From contig CAZIQM010000049.1 of assembly GCA_964541635.1 (NCBI GenBank), forward strand, positions 1-8,032: a stretch of 8,032 nt of DNA, given 5' to 3'. Below are positions 5,407 to 8,032 of this stretch, in pieces (the first letter of the stretch is position 1; the number at the start of each line of letters is the position of its first letter). The position numbers and the translations under genes were made by a program. This DNA is from DALYDP01 sp964541635. Lineage in GTDB: Bacteria; Patescibacteriota; Gracilibacteria; Peribacterales; Peribacteraceae. The notes beneath the pieces are model-generated. The model searched no databases and was not told where the DNA came from. It was given only the letters and a program-made list of their open reading frames with translations.

Positions 5407-5425
5407 TATGCGCTTTCGGCGCATA
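5407..5425 (+). promoter_or_regulatory. Leader hairpin before the large orphan gene
   Basis: TATGCGC and GCGCATA form a perfect 7-bp stem with a TTTCG loop, beginning about 3 nt after the predicted transcription start and ending 10 nt before the ATG at 5436. There is no U-run, so it is not a terminator. It could protect the 5' end, tune ribosome access, or be part of a binding site. No Shine-Dalgarno lies between the hairpin and the ATG. Confidence 0.45.
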
Positions 5426-5435
5426 TCCCGAAACG

Positions 5436-8032
5436 ATGCCCGCCCCCGAACAGCAGCGGCCCGACATCGACGCCGAACAGCGGCGCGTGGACAGGCTCGA
5501 CGGCGCGCTCGACGGCACGGTCGGCGAAAGCGCCGACGCACACGCGACGTACATCGACAGCGTGAACAAGGCCCAGGCACGCATCCGCCAGTTGCGGACG
5601 CATCTGGCGACGCTCAAGGACGCGAAGAAGGACGGATGGCAGGAGCTGGAAAAGACGGTGGACGACGAAGAACGGAAGCTCCACGACGCATTGCGCGCTG
5701 TCACGCGCCCCGAGGACGTCCGAAAAGCGAAGGAAACGATCGAAGCGCGGGTCGCCCAGATGTTCGACAGGCTCGACGCCGCGCACCCGGAATCCGCGGC
5801 GGACGCGCACGATGCCCGCTCGACCCTCGAGAAACACGCGGACGCGTTCCACAGGGCGAGCGCGGCCGTGCTCGTCGTGCAACGCGACATCCAGGAAGCG
5901 ACGGCGGCGCTCGCGGCGGACGCGAAAGACTACAAGGGACAATGGTTCCAAGACAAAACGAGCGAAGGGATCATCCGGCAGCGCGTCGATCGGATCGGCC
6001 GACTGCAGAAGCGCCTCGAGGAGGCGCGAACGGCAGTCGGCAAGGCGGCCGCGGAGTACGTCGCCGCCGAGATCGCCGTGCTCAAGGCCGACGCGCAAGC
6101 GGCGTTCGACCGGGGCGACACGGACGTCGGCAACCGCACGTTGCTCAAGATTTGGGAAAAGCACGGCGCGAATTTGAACCTCAAGGAGATGGACGCCGAA
6201 CTCTGGGGCCGCATGGGCTCCGCCATCGGCGATTTGAAGCGGAACGGCAAATTGTCGGCGTTCGAAGAAAAATTCTTCGGGAACGACGCGAGCTACGACG
6301 ATAAGTTGAAAACGGCGGTCGACGAACACCAATCGTTCGAGAAGCAGGCGGCCACCGACGTCGACGTGGTCGACCAGTTGAAGAGCGGCGGGTCGGTCAC
6401 GTACGAAAACTACGCGCTGCCCGAACGCACCCGCTACTACACCTCGATATACGGAGGCTACCGCACGATCACGACGCAGAACGGCGAAACGATTCGTGGC
6501 GTCGGGTTCGACAACGCTGCGCTCGCGATCATCGACAAAAATCCGAAGGGCGTCGTGTTCCTCAAGAAACCCTTCAGCATCCAACTGAGTTCGCAGGGCG
6601 CCATCGAACGCGCGTCGTACGTGGACGCGAAGGATCTCGCGTACGGCCGCCTCGATAACGATGGCAAGACGCTCGTCATCACGGATCCGACGAGTGGCAA
6701 AGAAATCCGGCGGTCCGACGTCGGCGCGCTCGAGAAAGGCCGCGACGAACGCGTGAACGACGTGCTCCGGTGCGTCGATCGCGATCCGGCGATGGCGAAA
6801 ATCCTCGGGAACGCGTCGGACGTCCATCGGGGATGCCAAACGGTGCAATCGCTCTTCGCGGGCGGCTCCGAAGGCGGCAAGTACGAACAGTTCGTCGAAT
6901 TCTCGCGCAACGGCGCGAACGAACTTTCGACGATCCTCAACGATCCCACTACGGTGCGCAACGCGCTGGCCGCCCGATCGAAGTTGCAGGAGCTGAAACG
7001 CGCGGAGATGGGCATCGCGCACAGCGCGCTCGAAGCGGAATTGGACGCCCGCATCAAGGCGCTCGACGGCTTCATCGACACGATCCGCAATCCCCAGCTG
7101 CGCGCCGCGATCGACACCATGCGCGACAAATCGAAATGGAGCGCCGACACGTGGGCGAACTGGGTGAAAAAGGAGGGACCGCAAATCCTGGTCGCGATCG
7201 CGCTCGCGGTGGCGGCAACCGCCGCGGTGATCCTCACGTGCGGCGGCGCGAGCCCGCTCGCCCTCGCGATGATGAGCGCAGCGGCCGGAACTGCCGGCGG
7301 CATGGCGGGCGCGGAACTCACGAAGGAAATCCAACACGCGGTCGCGCAGTACGACGCGGACATCGCGGCGGGAAAGGCTACCTATACGGAGCGTTCGAAA
7401 ATAGGCGCGTACGTCGAAGGGCAGAAAGTCCGCGGCGCGGACGGCGTCGAACGCTCGATGGACTTCCTCGACGACGTCGTGAGTCCCTACGCGCAGGAAT
7501 TCGCCGTGGGGTTCGTCACCACGCTCGGCACCATGGGTGCTGCGAACGTCGCGGGCGGCACGATCAGCCGGTTCCTGCAGAATCCGCGGGTGCTCGCCGC
7601 GCTCAGCAAGCACGGACCGACGTTGAACAAAATCATCCTCCGCATGCAGCGGTTGGAACAGGCGCGGAACGAAGCGACGCAAAAAACCATCCGCGCGTTC
7701 GCGGCGAAAGTCACCGGGGAATTCGGCGACGAACTGAAGGACGAAGCGTTGGAAAACGCAGCCGACCGATTCCTGACGGTCGTGGAAGCGAGCCTAACGC
7801 AAGCCGAACAAGGAATCGGATTGGGCGAACTCGGGGGCTTCCTGGTGGGAACCATCAAGAACATCCGGTTCACGAAGCCGGGCATCATGACCTACCGCGC
7901 GAACCCGGGAGTCCCCCATTCGACGGTCGCGACCGAACTGAAGGCGAGCCTGGAACGCGGCGGATACGCGGTCAGCGTCGACGCGGCGAACCCGGCCGTG
8001 CTGTTCGCAAGCCGCGGGACGGAAACCTTCCG
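5436..8032 (+). CDS. Very large protein of unknown function with long helical regions and a Gly/Ala-rich hydrophobic hairpin (3' end beyond window)
   Basis: I do not recognise this protein. The frame is open from the ATG at 5436 to the window end: 865 complete codons plus two bases. It is the only start after an in-frame TAA at 5397. There is no signal peptide. Residues about 1-230 are highly charged, Ala/Glu/Lys/Arg-rich and helical, probably coiled coil in part (about 38-110 and 128-220). Residues about 320-430 look like a beta-rich globular module (YYTSIYGGYRTITTQNG; PKGVVFLKKPFSIQLSS). Another helical region spans about 435-565. Residues 584-602 and 608-626 are two hydrophobic segments joined by CGGASP, the second with small-residue spacing (AAAGTAGGMAGAEL), resembling a membrane-inserting helical hairpin. 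A milder hydrophobic stretch lies at 689-708 and a Gly-rich one at about 793-806. The tail at about 816-865 (YRANPGVPHS, GGYAVSVDAANP) looks like the start of another folded domain. Codon use is strongly GC3 like its neighbours, so recent transfer is not evident. An effector, toxin-like or scaffold role is speculative. Confidence 0.85.
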   Translation, partial: MPAPEQQRPDIDAEQRRVDRLDGALDGTVGESADAHATYIDSVNKAQARIRQLRTHLATLKDAKKDGWQELEKTVDDEERKLHDALRAVTRPEDVRKAKETIEARVAQMFDRLDAAHPESAADAHDARSTLEKHADAFHRASAAVLVVQRDIQEATAALAADAKDYKGQWFQDKTSEGIIRQRVDRIGRLQKRLEEARTAVGKAAAEYVAAEIAVLKADAQAAFDRGDTDVGNRTLLKIWEKHGANLNLKEMDAELWGRMGSAIGDLKRNGKLSAFEEKFFGNDASYDDKLKTAVDEHQSFEKQAATDVDVVDQLKSGGSVTYENYALPERTRYYTSIYGGYRTITTQNGETIRGVGFDNAALAIIDKNPKGVVFLKKPFSIQLSSQGAIERASYVDAKDLAYGRLDNDGKTLVITDPTSGKEIRRSDVGALEKGRDERVNDVLRCVDRDPAMAKILGNASDVHRGCQTVQSLFAGGSEGGKYEQFVEFSRNGANELSTILNDPTTVRNALAARSKLQELKRAEMGIAHSALEAELDARIKALDGFIDTIRNPQLRAAIDTMRDKSKWSADTWANWVKKEGPQILVAIALAVAATAAVILTCGGASPLALAMMSAAAGTAGGMAGAELTKEIQHAVAQYDADIAAGKATYTERSKIGAYVEGQKVRGADGVERSMDFLDDVVSPYAQEFAVGFVTTLGTMGAANVAGGTISRFLQNPRVLAALSKHGPTLNKIILRMQRLEQARNEATQKTIRAFAAKVTGEFGDELKDEALENAADRFLTVVEASLTQAEQGIGLGELGGFLVGTIKNIRFTKPGIMTYRANPGVPHSTVATELKASLERGGYAVSVDAANPAVLFASRGTETF

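Noticed and set aside
5408..6304. A 298-codon plus-strand open frame starting in the leader hairpin
   Set aside because: It is in a different frame from the giant gene and its product is almost pure Arg/Gly/Ala, typical of a shifted GC-rich frame.
5406..7682. A 758-codon minus-strand open frame opposite the giant gene
   Set aside because: Its translation is Arg/Ala/Val/Phe-rich with no domain character. The plus-strand frame from 5436 is longer, has a promoter and ATG, and shows plausible helices and hydrophobic segments.
1..8032. CRISPR arrays, insertion sequences, tRNA or rRNA genes
   Set aside because: I saw no regularly spaced repeats, transposase-like frames, terminal inverted repeats or tRNA cloverleaf patterns on either strand.

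Overview
This GC-rich bacterial window has two parts. Positions 1-3967 hold, on the minus strand, the distal part of the spc/alpha ribosomal-protein cluster. In transcription order it reads rplO (L15), secY, adk, map, infA (IF-1), rpmJ (L36) and rpsM (S13, cut by the window start). This is the Bacillus-like order, with adk-map-infA between secY and rpmJ. Positions 4091-8032 hold two plus-strand genes unrelated to translation: a secreted SLH plus CAP-domain protein, and a very large protein of unknown function that runs off the window end.

The cluster is broken upstream of rplO. Where rpsE/rpmD would be expected there is a 123-bp divergent promoter region, and the CAP gene points the other way. 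rplO has a well-formed promoter (TTGACC, 17 bp, TAGGAT), and infA has a second one (TTGCCG, 17 bp, TAGGAT). adk may have a weaker one. A 13-bp dyad of the form TTGC-N5-GCAA lies on both strong ribosomal promoters, which could mean shared control. The CAP gene has a TTGCCG-17-TATACT promoter whose predicted +1 falls on the A of its ATG, so its mRNA is probably leaderless. The large gene has a TCGTCA-17-TATAAT promoter and a short leader carrying a 7-bp hairpin.

None of the nine start codons is preceded by a recognisable Shine-Dalgarno sequence. Several leaders are pyrimidine-rich instead. This suggests a lineage that initiates translation largely without Shine-Dalgarno pairing.

Organism: certainly bacterial. 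Cluster order, compact spacing, SLH/CAP surface protein and giant orphan protein would suit a GC-rich member of the Candidate Phyla Radiation (Patescibacteria), perhaps near Peregrinibacteria/Peribacteria. That placement is an inference from gene style and is only moderately likely.

The minus-strand genes supply ribosomal proteins, the Sec channel, initiation factor 1, N-terminal methionine removal and adenylate balance, a standard growth-linked module. The plus-strand genes look accessory. The least explained part is the protein starting at 5436: long charged helical regions, a central module of unknown fold, and a Gly/Ala-rich hydrophobic hairpin followed by a further 240 or more residues.
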